In this document: positions 49,035-61,100 of the stretch, piece after piece | Layout: each line of letters begins with the position of its first letter | How positions within the stretch are numbered: the stretch's first letter is position 1 | Assembly: GCF_958979055.1 (NCBI RefSeq) | Contig: NC_084897.1 | Coordinates: forward strand, 23,273,128 to 23,337,127 | Length of the DNA: 64,000 bases | Source of the DNA: Alnus glutinosa | Taxonomy: Eukaryota; Streptophyta; Magnoliopsida; Fagales; Betulaceae | Direction: 5' to 3' | The notes under the pieces: model-generated | What the model was told of the DNA's origin: nothing | The model's input: only the letters and a program-made list of their open reading frames with translations | Databases searched by the model: none | Made by a program: the position numbers and the translations under genes

Positions 49035-51435
49035 ATGTGCTGTAGAAATAATTGCTCGTTACATTGTGATATAGTATAGTGTAGGAGTATCTTGAATTAT
49101 CTCAAATACTTGCCTCTTCAGTTGATGATCAGAATATCGTAATTGTTAATTGAAGAACTAATTTCAATATACTAGCTCAGATGAAAATTTGTCCTATGTT
49201 GGATTACCCTCCAACTTTATCATATGTTGGATTGTCTGTGCACGTCCACGCGCAAATGCATGTGTGCTTGTGTTCTTATATTTTGAAGGTTTTGTTCCCT
49301 TTGGTTAGAACAAACACAATAGATTCTACTGCGACTCATTCCTTTCTGGCCTTTTAGCTTGTAGTTAGTCTTAAGTTGTTACTGATGTTAGCTATGCTGC
49401 ATGCTTTTTAATGATACCAGATAATAGCCATTTTTACATGAATCCCTTGATAAGGTGGTCTCAAGGGTTGTTTAGGATTGTAGATTGTATTGGCTTTGGC
49501 TACAATATTTGCTGTGATAGGAGTTGTGATAGGATGCCGCCGGCAAAGAGAATTCATCACAGATGGCGACATCAAAGTTGAGCCTGAAGAAGTTGGTCAA
49601 CGGAAGAATGCTACACTCTCTTGGGAGGGCAGGTGGATTTTTCAGATCAGGCATTTTGATGCTCTCGGTGAATCTTTTTTACTTGATTGACCAAGCAGAG
49701 GGCATCTTGGGGAGCATTGTTGTAGATAATCTTGTTTCTAGTGCGTCAGACCTTGTCCCTCAGGCTTGTTGGGTAGCATGATTGAGTTACCATAGACGAG
49801 CCGATTTGTTAGTGGGGACAAAGGTCGATTGCATCAGTGAGATAGTTTTGTGGATGATCCATCTAAGATGATTTGCCAGAATTTTGGAGATAATATTATA
49901 GAAGGCGTTGCATAGGCTAATTGGTCTGTAGTGATTGATGTTGGATAGGCTATCCCTGTCTATTGCACCAGCATTGACCATATAGGTATCATGAGTAAAA
50001 ATATGCTTCTCTGTTTCTGTGAGAGGAAGAACTCTTACTGTTATGTTTGTTTACTCAGTTTCCTGTTACAGTTAACAGTTTTTAATTGTTATTGAGGTGC
50101 GTTGAACCACTGATGCTAGATTTATTTCTTTATTTTAGATACATAACATTTGGCTGCACTTTTGAGGCCAAGAAAACTAGAAACCTGGCTTGTATGTAGA
50201 CTCAAGCCTTCTCTTGGCTTTAAACAATCCTAAGTTGCAGACATTATTTGAATTTAAGTTGTTTATTGTGATTCTGTGCATCTTATATAGAAGCTCGTGA
50301 AACTCACATTGGTTTTATTATGAAATTGTAAATACACTGAAATAATCTTGAAGCACCTTGGACAAGTTTGGATTGTCAAGACTTTAAATACCTTTGTGTA
50401 TGAAATGGTTAACTGCATAATCAGGAAATGAAAGACTACCATTTGTTGAAGGACAATACATTTTAATGCACAAATTGAGAACCACTTTGATATTTAATAA
50501 GAAATCTTTGGAGGTTGTCTCTTTTTGAGGTAGGCCAGTTTATTGAAGAGCATGCCTGTTGCTTTTCATATGCCTATTGCCTCTAGTATGCTTTGAAGAT
50601 TTCAGACTCTTATTATGCATGGTCAGCTTTTAAACTTAAATGAGTGGGCAGAAGGCAGTCCAGAAGATCCAAGATTGTTAAATTCATACCCTTTTTCTAT
50701 AGAAAATTTACAATGTACCCCAAATGGCCTTGGGGTTCCTGAAACCACCGAGAAAGGTTTATAGTTCTAAAAAATGTCTCCTGTATTGGATTGGATGTAA
50801 AACTATATTGGTCATTCAAAATACAAATGGACGTATTCTTAGCATTTTGCACTGTTTATAATCATTTAAATCTTAAATACTCAATTGTTAAATATTTAAA
50901 TTATAATGTACAATCTCAAAATGAAAATGATATAGTCTAAGACTCTTAACTAACAAACTCAAAAAGAAAAAAAGAAAAAAAAAAGAAAAGGAATAAGATA
51001 AGGACAAAACTTTCCTTCAAACTGAGTTTCTCTGTTCCTAAAAGTACTATATATCCCTTAGTGATATGAGAAATACATGTTATTTTATAACAATAATAAT
51101 AAAAAAAAAAATTGCAAAAAAAAGAAAAAGAAAAAGGAGGTAAATTCTATCCATAACTTTCCTTTAAATCTTTCCCTCAGGCCCAAAACATGCGAGTCAA
51201 AATAAAATAATTAAACATGTACATCTCCAACAGCTAAAACATGTACATCTCGTGATAAGCCTTAGTTGCTTATCAGTTTTCTGTTCCGCAAAAGTGACTT
51301 TATTTTCAGCTGCCTTCGTTGCTTGCTTCCGATAGAACAGATAAGCCTCTTCTCAGACGGTAGATAAGAAGAAAAGGAGAGTTTCAAAGCATACACGTAT
51401 CTACAAAAGAATAGCCAAGAAATATTCAATTTCTC
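48689..51435. other. Intergenic DNA after NFS1
   Basis: NFS1 3' UTR, a T-run (about 49001-49030), a LINE remnant (49472-49990), then AT-rich DNA with no supported gene. AAACATGTACATCTC is repeated near 51214 and 51237. Confidence 0.55.
49472..49990 (-). pseudogene. L1-type LINE remnant: RT start and RNase H pieces
   Basis: The minus frame at 49787-49981 reads [20 protein letters not shown] with [11 protein letters not shown] downstream, the conserved start of plant L1 reverse transcriptase. The frame at 49472-49654 reads FFRLNFDVAICDEFSLPAA, resembling the RNase H-like domain of plant LINEs. The bulk of the reverse transcriptase between them is absent, so an internal deletion removed most of the element. 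No poly(A) or duplication was assigned. Confidence 0.7.
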
Positions 51436-52347
51436 TAACCACATTTTCTAGACTCCCAATCCTTCAATTTCTTGCTTCCTTTAGGTTTCGCGATAGCCGC
51501 AGCCATTCCAGCCATTTTGGCATTGTACTTAGCTCGAAGAGGATCATTGTATGTCCACCTGTACAACAAGCAAAAAAAATGAGATTAGGTTCGACATGTG
51601 TAGGTATATCATAATTTTGCATGAAAGAACATTCTGAAATAGAAAGTGACAAAGAAATCTTCAAAATCTGCTAATTGGTGCTCCATTTCAAGTACTAATT
51701 AGCACGTATATATATACTCAAAACATTCTAAAGACCAAATTCCACAAGTCTCTCTCAATATCATAGTAAAGAAGGAGGTGATGAAGGGTTTTCCTACTCT
51801 TTTTGCACATACAACATCAATCTATTGCTATGATTTTGACCATGTAATATTAATATTTTTTCTTTTTCATAAGGAAAAAGTTTCACTACGAAGCAGCAGA
51901 AAAGAAAATCCGAATACAAGCAGTATATTCTTACCTTAAATAATCTTTTAGATTCCTCACAAGTGATTCATCAACTAAGTTCAATTTGCTAGCATATCAT
52001 TACTTTTTCTTTTATTCTTTAGTTACATAGACACTCGATGAGTCTTGTATACACAGGCTTCATCCTCCACCCTGTTCTTACAGGAGGAGAAATTGCCTTT
52101 TGAACTAAACCCATAGGCTAAGATGTCATTATATTTTTACAGAGAAATTGCCTATACCTCCCCTATGGGCCTTCAAGGCACAGAGCTCCCTGTGATTTGT
52201 TTTGTGACATATTTAACTCCGTTATACTTGAGCATTAACATACAAATGTATAATGCGATATACACACAATAGTTATAACCAGAAAATGAGACATAAATGA
52301 GAAAAATTCCCTCTATTTCCTCACTGGATAGCTGGAGGAGAAGATTT

Positions 52348-52391
<44 letters not shown>

Positions 52392-53046
52392 TTCAAATAG
52401 AAGGATCAATCCTTTATTTTGGATGGCCTTGAGGATCGAAGAAAGGTAGCGGGATGCTGGTGTAAGTATGAGCTCAGCAAGAACCCATTCATATAGGTCC
52501 CCATCATTGATCAATTTGTAGTTACAGTGGCAGCAAGCATGTCGGTTGGCGGCAAGCTCTTCTCAGCTTGGTTACCTTAAAAGCTATTGAAACCTTTGGT
52601 GCTTTGGAACCATCCAAGAGAGAGAGAAAAATTGGTTTACTTTTTACGCATACATGTTATTTCTTTTTTCGTTTTTTATTCTTATTATCTAGTCTATACT
52701 TAGTTCAAGGGTCAATATGGTACTCAGAATTGGTCATAGGTGGTTCGTAAATTGTTCGCAATGGTGGATGATGATATCAGTGAAGAAGGGTGCAAATTTT
52801 TGGCTTGATGATGTGGTTGTGATGGATGGTGTAGTTTGGTTTAGTTTTAATTTTTTAAAAGAGTTCCTAGATTTTCTTTAACAAATTGTTTCCTTTTTCT
52901 TTTGCCTGCACCAATAGCGTGAGAATAGGGTGGTGACAAGTGAAGAGTGGGGGTTTGGATTTTAGGAGATGATGGAACGTCAATTCCGGAAATCTAATTG
53001 ACCTATATTAAAAAGAAAGAAATAGCCAGACAACTATGCATTCCAG

Positions 53047-53909
53047 TAGAGGTGAAAATAACCGCTAACCGTCCATAACCGTTAACTGTATAACCGTAAA
53101 ATCGCTTAAAAACCGGTAAATGGTAATCGGTAACTACCCTAAAAAGGCGGTTAGCGGTTTTTAGAAAGGCAGTCCGCCTTTATTATTATTATTTTATATA
53201 TATATTTATTTATTATTTTTTTTAGATATAAAAACACCAAAACCGAAAACACGTAATTTTGGAGATTTAACCTAGACATTAAAAACCAAAAAAAACCCTA
53301 GACTCATCTACATTCTGTCTCGTCTCCCTCTCCACGCCGCGAGCCCCTCACCTCTCAACTCTCTCATGATTCTCATCTCCATTCTCTCAACTCTCTCATG
53401 ATTCTCATCTTTATTCTCTCTCGTCTCCCTCTCCAGTCGTTTAATGCAGTCTTCGAAGAGAAGCTCTAGGGTGATGGGGAAGAGATCGAGGGCGGTGGAA
53501 GCTCTATTGATGGAACTGGAGAGATCGGAACAATAGAGGAGTTGGAGGACGGTTAGGTGGCACTGGAGGGACGATTAGCGGTGAAGCACGTGGGAGTGAA
53601 GGTAGATCTGGAGTGGTCATTGTTGTTGGATGAGGACTCATCGGAGTTTGAAGTGGTGGTAGTGGCTGGGTCCACGAAGAGGCAGAGGATGATGTCGGCA
53701 GTGGAGGGGTCGATTTCCGCATGGCCAAATGTAAAAAAAAATAAACGGTTGCCAGTTGCCGGTTTTTAACCGCCGACCAGTGGTTTTTTCATAACCGCCA
53801 ACGCTAGGCGGTTGGTGGAGGCAGTTTGTGATTTTCGGTAACCGCCTAGGCGGTTACGGTTAGTGGTTTTGGCCAATAACTGCTAACCGCCACCGCCTTT
53901 TCACCCCTA
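53047..53909. mobile_element. hAT-like non-autonomous element, 863 bp
   Basis: Left end TAGAGGTGAAAATAACCGC and reverse-complemented right end TAGGGGTGAAAAGGCGG match the TAGGGGTG-type termini of hAT elements. Subterminal regions are dense with CGGTTA/TAACCG repeats in both directions. Flanks CATTCCAG and CTTTCCAA agree at 6 of 8 positions, fitting an old 8-bp duplication. The interior has a short direct repeat (CTCTCAACTCTCTCATGATT, twice near 53353-53403). The GC-richer frame at 53557-53769 is of doubtful meaning. Confidence 0.65.
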
Positions 53910-54429
53910 CTTTCCAATGTTCCTAATTTTTCTATGAGATTATGTGGCAGAAGATACATCTAAAGAGTGAATTTAATATGTATAGTGGTATTTCAACAGC
54001 AGATAGAAATTATATAATTTCATTTTGTTTCAATATCTGTATTGGTAAAATCACAAACAATACAAGCAAAATGGGACTATACTGTCATGGAAAAGGAGGA
54101 TTACAGACAACAGATGACATCTAAAAAATCTTTTCAAAAAAATTCCTATGAAAAGGGGCGGTATACTAAATCAATTGAAAAAATAAAGAAAATAATATTT
54201 CCATTTAGTTTATGGCTTTCAAATTTCAACAATTAGGTCCTCAGGCAACCCCGATGTCAAATAGGTTGTTCTTCCAACTTCTTGTCTAGTTAATTAGCGG
54301 TGTGCATAATCAGACTAGTAAATTGATGCTATGTGACCTGCATTGCACACGGCAAGTGTCAACCGTATATTTTAGGTGGCACATTAACTATAAATTATGA
54401 ATATGTCCTAAATAAAAAATCTATAAAAA

Positions 54430-54655
54430 ATGAAATAAAAAAAAAGGTGATTGGCCATCCCTTATAGGTGAAGGGGGCATCTTCACAAGATGAGAGGTGG
54501 TTGGTCATCCCTAACTGGTGAGGGGTGTTGCCCCTTACCAGATGAAGGGTGGCAACCCCTCTCTTATGAGAGACAACCTCTTCACACAGAAGAGTGGCTG
54601 CCCCTCTTGGTGAGAGGCAGCCTCCCCTCAAAGAGAGGTGGCTGACTATTCATTT
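54430..54655. repeat. Imperfect repeat block (GGTGAGAGG / GGCTGxCC motifs)
   Basis: Four to five degenerate units combine GGTGAGAGG-like and TGGCTGCCCCTC-like words in both orientations. A related GGCCACCCCTCC patch lies in tubulin intron 1 (about 18836), suggesting one dispersed family. Confidence 0.45.
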
Positions 54656-54919
54656 TTTAGTTTTTAATTTTGGATATATTTGTAATATAAAGTAAATGTG
54701 CTAAGTGGAACATACAATTGACATTTGACGTGTCAATCGAGAGCCACGTGGCATCAATTTATTAATATGATGTGGCATACCATTAATTAATAAGACAGTA
54801 GGTTGATGGAAGGATCCATTTGAAACAAGAGTAAAACTTAAGAATCTAATTGTAAAAATTGAAAATTCAATGACTAAATTGAAATCGCACGAAAACCTTG
54901 GGACTAAATTTGATTCCCC

Positions 54920-54950
<31 letters not shown>

Positions 54951-56706
54951 AACAAAAAACAAAAAAAACAAAAACAGAGAAATCTAACTGGCCTAAGAAA
55001 AACTAGAGAGAGTTTCCATTAAAAAGTTTTATAGTTTTATAAAACCATGTCACCTCTGCTTATGGTTCAACAGTCCATGTATGATGTTTTTATAGTTTTC
55101 AAATGATAAAATTCAAAATTACAGCTCTAGGATCTAGAATATACCATGTCAAAAGTAACTCTTTTTGAACCCCATCTTTTTATACAAATGATTTCAGATG
55201 TTGCAGATTGATGCTTACATGTAACACTTTAAAGATCCAACAAATAAGCTTCACTACGCAAAAAATAAATAAAACTGACATAATTCCAAGTCAATAGAGC
55301 AGCAGATCGACATGAAAGTGAATGCATATATGATATAGCAATAATATAGAAGGGGGAACAAAAGGAGGATAATCTAAAGAGAACTTATGGATTGTTCCAG
55401 TCAGTTGTGTCCTCATTGACAAGATATGTCCATTTTGTCCTTCCACTACGACCAAAGTGCTTGACCTGCATGACCTGCATGACCTTGGGCAATATTGTCT
55501 TGTCAATCTTATGTTCTCCAGTTGGGGCGGAGAAATCCTGAGTGAAAATACCATCTGTTCCAGCAGTTGCAGCATGATCATCAGCATCTGACTGGAAGAA
55601 TGCACCCTTGTGGAAATATTTCTGCATGAACCTCCATTTCTGCTTTGGCAGTGGAGCAGGTTTTGGATTCTTCTTCTCCCACCCCCTCCCTCTCTTCCTC
55701 TGTCATGTTTCTGACCTTCTCAATCTCTTCCTTCTCCTTCAACATCGCCTCACGATCCTCCCTATCCCTCTTGATCCTAGCAATCTCCCTCGCCTTCCAA
55801 GCTTCACACTCCTCTGCCTCATTAACTTCATCATCGGCATCCACATCAGCAATATTTGCCTCCGTTTCCAAATTCTTTTAAATCTATTCATCCTTACGGA
55901 TCTCTTCAACCACAATCTTCTTTGTCTCCACCTTCCTCTCCTCCCGTCTCTTCTTCTTAGATTCCTCAAAGGCCCGTTCTTCAGCCTCAAGACGCTCTCT
56001 CTCAGCAATGGTATACCTATCTGACTTGGGAACGAAGACAGGCTTAACCATTGCAATTCCCGTATGTTCTTCCTGGGTCAGTCTCATACTCAGATTCCTC
56101 TTCCTCCTCTTCTTCTACCTCTTCCTCTTCTTCTTCTGGAAATACAGCCTCTTCCTACTCCCTCTGAAGCAACTTCTCCTTAATTCTTCTTCTCCTTTCC
56201 TCCAAAGCATCTGCATCCCCTTCCTCCATATCTAACCTTTCCTGCCTTCTAGCTTCCTCCTCGATTGTTGAAACAATCTCAGCTTGTCAGATGCGCCGAT
56301 GATCATCTCTTACTTCCTCACGATTATCTATCCTACTCTCTGCCAAACGGCGGAGCCTAGCATCATCCTTCTTAAAAATATGCGAGTCTTCCTGACTCGG
56401 GAATGCTTGTTCCAGGGCAGCCACCGGATCCAACGACAGGATATCCCCATCTTCATGGGCATCATCTGCCCATTCAGGAGCTCTACCAGGCCAATACCTT
56501 TTAACTTTTGTTTGCCCAATTTTCCCTCTAAGCTTATCCCTAATGGTAATTATAGTATCACTCACACCTGCTGTCACCGACATTGTAACTTGTGATACAA
56601 GCCCAGAAAGTGTGCAAACCCGACAGAAAACTCTACGCTCTTCCCTCTTTTAAATCCTAATTTATCAAATTTCAACCCACAAACCAGCAAGGGCGGAACC
56701 CAGATT

Positions 56707-56717
56707 TTTTTTTTTTT

Positions 56718-56748
<31 letters not shown>

Positions 56749-57440
56749 GGGGGTGGGGGAACCTACGTAAATACATATACGAATACATGTAGTTTTTCTC
56801 TATGTATGTGCAGGCGTTTATATAAATAAAAACAGATAAGTCTTAAATTTAAGACCATATTAATGGTCCTTGAGCGTAGACTCTTCCTCTAACAAAGATC
56901 CCCTGAAGCCCCCCTAACAACAATGTTTAGATACAAGGACGGAGTCAAAAGTTCTTATGGGTAGGGGTCAATGTCCAATTTTATTTTTTGGTAGGGCCAA
57001 ATAAGCTAAATTTTTATTTTTACTTTATATTTTTTAATTTTTTCGAAAAAAAAAAATTTCACCTAATAAATTTTTTTTTTTTAAGGAAATTGGGGGGGCC
57101 ATGGCCCCTGCCAGCCCCCCCTCCTCCCTCCGTCCCTGTTCAGATGCCATGCCAAAATAATGCTGCAATCGGAGACCAAATAGAAAGTCCATTCTCGGAG
57201 ACCAAATAGAAAGTCCCATCAACTAAAATCTCTGTCTCTCTTGTTCTTTCCAATTTTTCTCAGCCACCAAACTAAATTTAAGCAAAATAAGAGAAACCCA
57301 TTTTTTGTTTTAGGGTGGAGTAGTAAGCACAATTGCACAAAGCTAAAACCAAGAGAAGATAACAAGAACATAAGTGCAGCGTGAATCAAATCGTAGAGAA
57401 ATGCAAGTGAATTAATGGAGCAAGTGTGAAAATGTTCTTT
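56707..57440. other. Repeat-rich DNA upstream of the MFAP1 pseudogene
   Basis: A T-run joined to a G-run (about 56707-56755), then unassigned DNA, a MITE-like element (56933-57139), and a 22-bp direct repeat TCGGAGACCAAATAGAAAGT at about 57169 and 57194. No gene is supported. Confidence 0.55.
56933..57139. mobile_element. MITE-like element with ACARGGACGGAG ends
   Basis: The left end ACAAGGACGGAG and the reverse complement of the right end ACAGGGACGGAG are nearly identical. GGGGGGCC and GGCCCCTGCC patches lie inside. A related end (ACAAGGACGAAGGGAGGGGG on the minus strand) occurs near 33392-33413, so the family has at least two copies here. Confidence 0.55.
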
Positions 57441-57499
57441 GGCAATTGAGTTCTCAAGTGACCTTCTCCCCAGTAAGAACAAATTTGCAAATTGTTAAA

Positions 57500-57746
57500 A
57501 GTCCGACAACCCAAGTATACCTTGGCAATGTGGGACTTTTAACACGCCCCCTCACGTGTGGCATCTTTTGGCCAAACACGTGTTCAACATCGAGAGGGAA
57601 GGCCCAACATTGTCCAAGGGCTTGTGGCTCTGATACCATATTGAAGTCACTTGAGCCTTACTCATTCCCAAAAGGCACCTCAAGGGAAGAGGTTTGCTCA
57701 AGGCTTATAAAGCCGACAACCCAAGTATACCTTGGCAATGTGGGAC
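57500..57746 (-). mobile_element. TRIM-like LTR remnant, antisense
   Basis: On the minus strand the order is: LTR start AGTCCCACATTGCCAAGG (from 57746), LTR to about 57646, then TGGTATCAGAGCCACAAGCC (initiator-Met tRNA primer site), a very short non-coding interior, and purine-rich GAGGGGGCG. A second LTR start TGTTAAAAGTCCCACATTG follows near 57544. The block CAACCCAAGTATACCTTGGC (plus strand) is shared by both LTR parts. The total size fits terminal-repeat retrotransposons in miniature. The second LTR is truncated near 57502, and the first is cut at its outer end by the copia element. Confidence 0.65.
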
Positions 57747-58121
57747 TGTTAAGACTGTTGCAGAACACTATGCAGAACACCATGACAGCAAGCCACCATT
57801 GCAGAACACTATGACAGCAAGCCCTACCAACATGTCATCAGAAGATCCAGCAATCAACACATCAAGAGATTTAGTCCATTCCTAAACCTCTATCTACTTC
57901 TCTGATCCCTGTGACAGGAACCTTTCTTAGCTTTACTTGATTGACAATCTACAGCCCATACTTTCTAAGACAAACGTGTAACCTTTGCTTAGTCCTTTCC
58001 TTTGTATTCTGGTCCTCAACCATTTCTCTGTATCTTGTTGCTGAATGTAATGGTCTATATATACTGATACAATACACACTGCTCACGTTAAGCTTCCAAA
58101 ACAGTTTCTCAAATATTTTCA
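57747..58121 (+). repeat. Copia 5' LTR
   Basis: Starts TGTTAAGACTGTTGC and ends ATATTTTCA. A TATA-like CTATATATAC lies near 58052, which would drive element transcription. A duplicated word GCAGAACACTATG opens the LTR. Confidence 0.95.
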
Positions 58122-58136
58122 TGGTATCAGAGCATT
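58122..58136 (+). other. Primer binding site (initiator-Met tRNA)
   Basis: TGGTATCAGAGCATT begins at the base after the 5' LTR and is complementary to the 3' end of plant initiator methionine tRNA, the usual copia primer. Confidence 0.9.
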
Positions 58137-58155
58137 ACTAGCTAACGCTTTCCAA

Positions 58156-61100
58156 ATGGCTGAAACAAACACCGCTTCCTCATCTTCCACACAAACTCAT
58201 TCCTCAAATGATGCAACATCTGTTATATCAAATCTGCCAAACACCACTCAGTTCACCATTGTCAAACTTGATGGCCCAAACTACTTGGCTTGGGTCTCTC
58301 AATTCCTACCCATCCTGCGCAGCTATGAACTTATGGGATTAGTGGATGGTTCAGAACCATGCCCTCCTAAGTTTCTGACTACAGCTGAAACCAACGAGCA
58401 AGATCTCAACCCTGCATATGTTTTATGGCAGAAACGAGACCAGCATCTGTTGAGCTGGATTCTGTGCTCCTTAGAACCAGCCTTGATCTCTTCTATGTAT
58501 GGGCTACCTACCTCACACCAGGCTTGGAGTGCTTTGGCTGAAAGGTTTGCAAGTCAGTCAAGGTCCCACATCTCCTACCTCAAAAGACAACTTCAGAATC
58601 TTCAGCAAGGGAACAAATCCTGCACTGAGTACATTCGTCTGGCCAAACAATGGGCAGACCAGTTGGCTGCTGCTGGAAAACCAGTAGAAGAAGATGATCT
58701 CATCTCCTTCATAGTCAGTGGTTTGAACTCTACTTTCAACCCTTTTGTCACTGCCTTTTCTTTTGCTATCCGCACCACTAACATGACTTTTGCAGATCTT
58801 CAATCTGAACTTTTAAGTCATGAAATGATGCTCGAAAATCAGCACCAATCAACCCTTGCTCCTGAAACTGGTTCATTTGCTCTTTACACTAACAAGTCCA
58901 ACTCTTCATTCTCCTCTGCTAATAGAAAGCCAAGGTTTCCACCCAAGAATCACTCCAGGTTCTCAACTCCATCATCCAGATTTTCTGGTCCTCCATCCAG
59001 ATTCTCCAACACATCACCAAAACCACCTACTGCTGTCCAAGATTTCAGTCGCAACCCTGCATCTCGCCAGAGACCTATGTTAAACAACCATCAAGGCCTT
59101 CCAGCACCCTGTCAAATCTGTGGAAAGTTCAATCATTCTGCCTTGGACTGTTACCACAGGATGGATTATGCTTATCAAGGCAGACATCCACCACCACAAC
59201 TTGCAGCAATGATTGCCCACAACAATGCTGAATTTGAAAGTCATGAATGGCTAGCTGACTCAGGTGCAAACACTCATGTGGCTGCTGACCCCTCTGCTCT
59301 CAACAATCCTCAACCCTTTGAAGGCAACGAGACTGTGGGAGTTGGAAATGGAGCAGGTTTGGAGATACAAAGCATTGGCTCATCCTTGGTTCAATCTACT
59401 TCACCTTCTAAATTCCTTCTCAATGACATCTTATATTGTCCCTCTTCCTCTGCAAACTTATTATCCATAAATAAATTCTGCATTGATAACCATTGCTCCT
59501 TTGAATTAACTGGATCCCATTTTGCTGTGAAGGACAACTTGACAGGGACCGTGCTGCTCCAGGGCCCCAGTGAGAATGGCTTATACCCTATTCCACTACA
59601 TCAACTTCAAGCAAATAAATTGAAGGGATTTGCTGCATTCATTGGCGTCAAGACCACTGATATGGTGTGGCACCAAAGACTCGGCCATCCCTGCAATGCA
59701 GTCTTCCTTAGAGTCATGCGTCGTCAGCATCTTCCTTTGTCTGGTCCAGTCAACAAACATAGTGTTTGTGAGTCGTGTCAGCTTGGGAAATCCAAGCAAT
59801 TACCCTTCTCTTTGTCCTCTAGATGCACTAAATCTCCATTGGAACTAATCCACTCTGATGTGTGGACCTCTCCGGTTCCCTCATTGAGTGGTTGTTGTTT
59901 CTATGTTGTCTTTATAGATGATTACAGTAGGTACTCCTGGCTGTATCCCATCATTAATAAAAGTGATGTTTTTCAATGTTTTGTCAAATTCAAGTTGTTG
60001 GTTGAGAAACAATTTTCTGCTGTCATTAAGCAATTCCAAAGCGATAATGGGGGAGAATACACATCAAACCAATTCAAACTTTTTCTTTCCCAAAATGGTA
60101 TTTTGCACAGGTTATCTTGTCCTCATACCTCCCAACAGAATGGCACTGCTGAAAGGAAACACAAACATGTAGTAGAAATTGGTCTAACTCTTTTGGCACA
60201 ATCGGGTCTATCCTCAAAATATTGGGTTGATGCCTTCTTGACTGCAACATTTCTAATCAACAGGTTGCCTACTCCAGTCTTGAACAATGAGGCGCCTTTC
60301 TCCAAGCTGTTTGGCAAACAACCCGACTATACTTTCCTCAAATCCTTCGGCTGCCTTTGCTACCCTTTACTAAGACCATATGCTGCCCACAAATTGTCCT
60401 TCCGCAGTAAACCTTGTATATTCTTGGGCTATGCTGCTAATCACTATGGATACAGGTGTCTTGAACCTCACTCATCCAGAATTTACATTTCCAGACATGT
60501 AGTTTTTGATGAGTCTAAATTTCCAGCCAAGGGTATAAGTCTTCCTCAAGGATCCTGCACAGTCACGGCCACTCCAGGTACATCCCTCACCTTTTCTCCT
60601 GATATTCCTATTGTTATTTCATCTTTATCACAATCCACCTCAGCTGCTATGCAACCTCATTTACTTCCAAGTTCTCCAATTGACACATGTCCACTACACA
60701 CCAATGAGTCATCATCTAACATAAACTCTTCAGCCTCATCCAACCACGGGTCCCACTCACCTACCACTTTATCTCAATCTACTACCTTATCTCCTAGTGA
60801 TATAAATCCCTTGTCTGCCACTATAAATCTGTCTCCTAGTGATATAAATTTGTCTCCCACTCCCACAGCACTTCCACCTCCCTATCCTCAACTTGCTGAC
60901 ACCTCAGCCAATCGCATAGTCACCCGGTCCCAAACTGGACATCTCAAACCAAAAGAATTCCCAGGGTACAAAATGGTCTTCACTCCTAGATATCCTCTCC
61001 TTTCTCTTCAAGCCATCCACCTACCTCCTACACCCACTACTTACAGACAAGCAGCAGCCAAACAAGAATGGATTGAGGCCATGACAAGTGAGTACAATGC

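Larger units (their letters stand above)
51559..55388 (-). other. Former MFAP1 intron, repeat-filled
   Basis: It contains an unexplained frame (52173-52560), a GA microsatellite (about 52359-52386), an inverted-repeat element (53047-53909), imperfect repeats (54430-54655) and a C-run/A-run (about 54917-54950). The AG acceptor at 51559-51560 is intact. Confidence 0.65.
51436..56583 (-). pseudogene. MFAP1: MFAP1 (microfibrillar-associated protein 1) pseudogene, unprocessed
   Basis: Exon 1 (56583 to 55389) starts SVTAGVSDTIITIRDKLRGK and runs through [58 protein letters not shown] and KHFGRSGRTKWTYLVNEDTT, ending DWNNP. Exon 2 (51558 to 51436) resumes WTYNDPLRAKYNAKMAGM and KPKGSKK. This is MFAP1 colinearly, a spliceosomal B-complex protein. 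Damage: TGA at 56287, TAG at 56155, TAG at 55884 and TAA at 55878. Frameshifts lie near 56075 and near 55680, and VMQVMQV is a 9-bp duplication near 55467. The splice donor reads CC|ATAAGT where GT is needed (55388-55387). The 3.8-kb intron has filled with repeats. A functional copy should exist elsewhere. Confidence 0.9.

Noticed and set aside
51436-51558. A separate small minus-strand gene
   Set aside because: Its WTYNDPLRAKYNAKMAGM sequence is the last exon of MFAP1 and belongs with exon 1 at 55389-56583.
57446-57885. Plus-strand frames of 63-122 codons
   Set aside because: They translate TRIM and copia LTR sequence and have no protein support.
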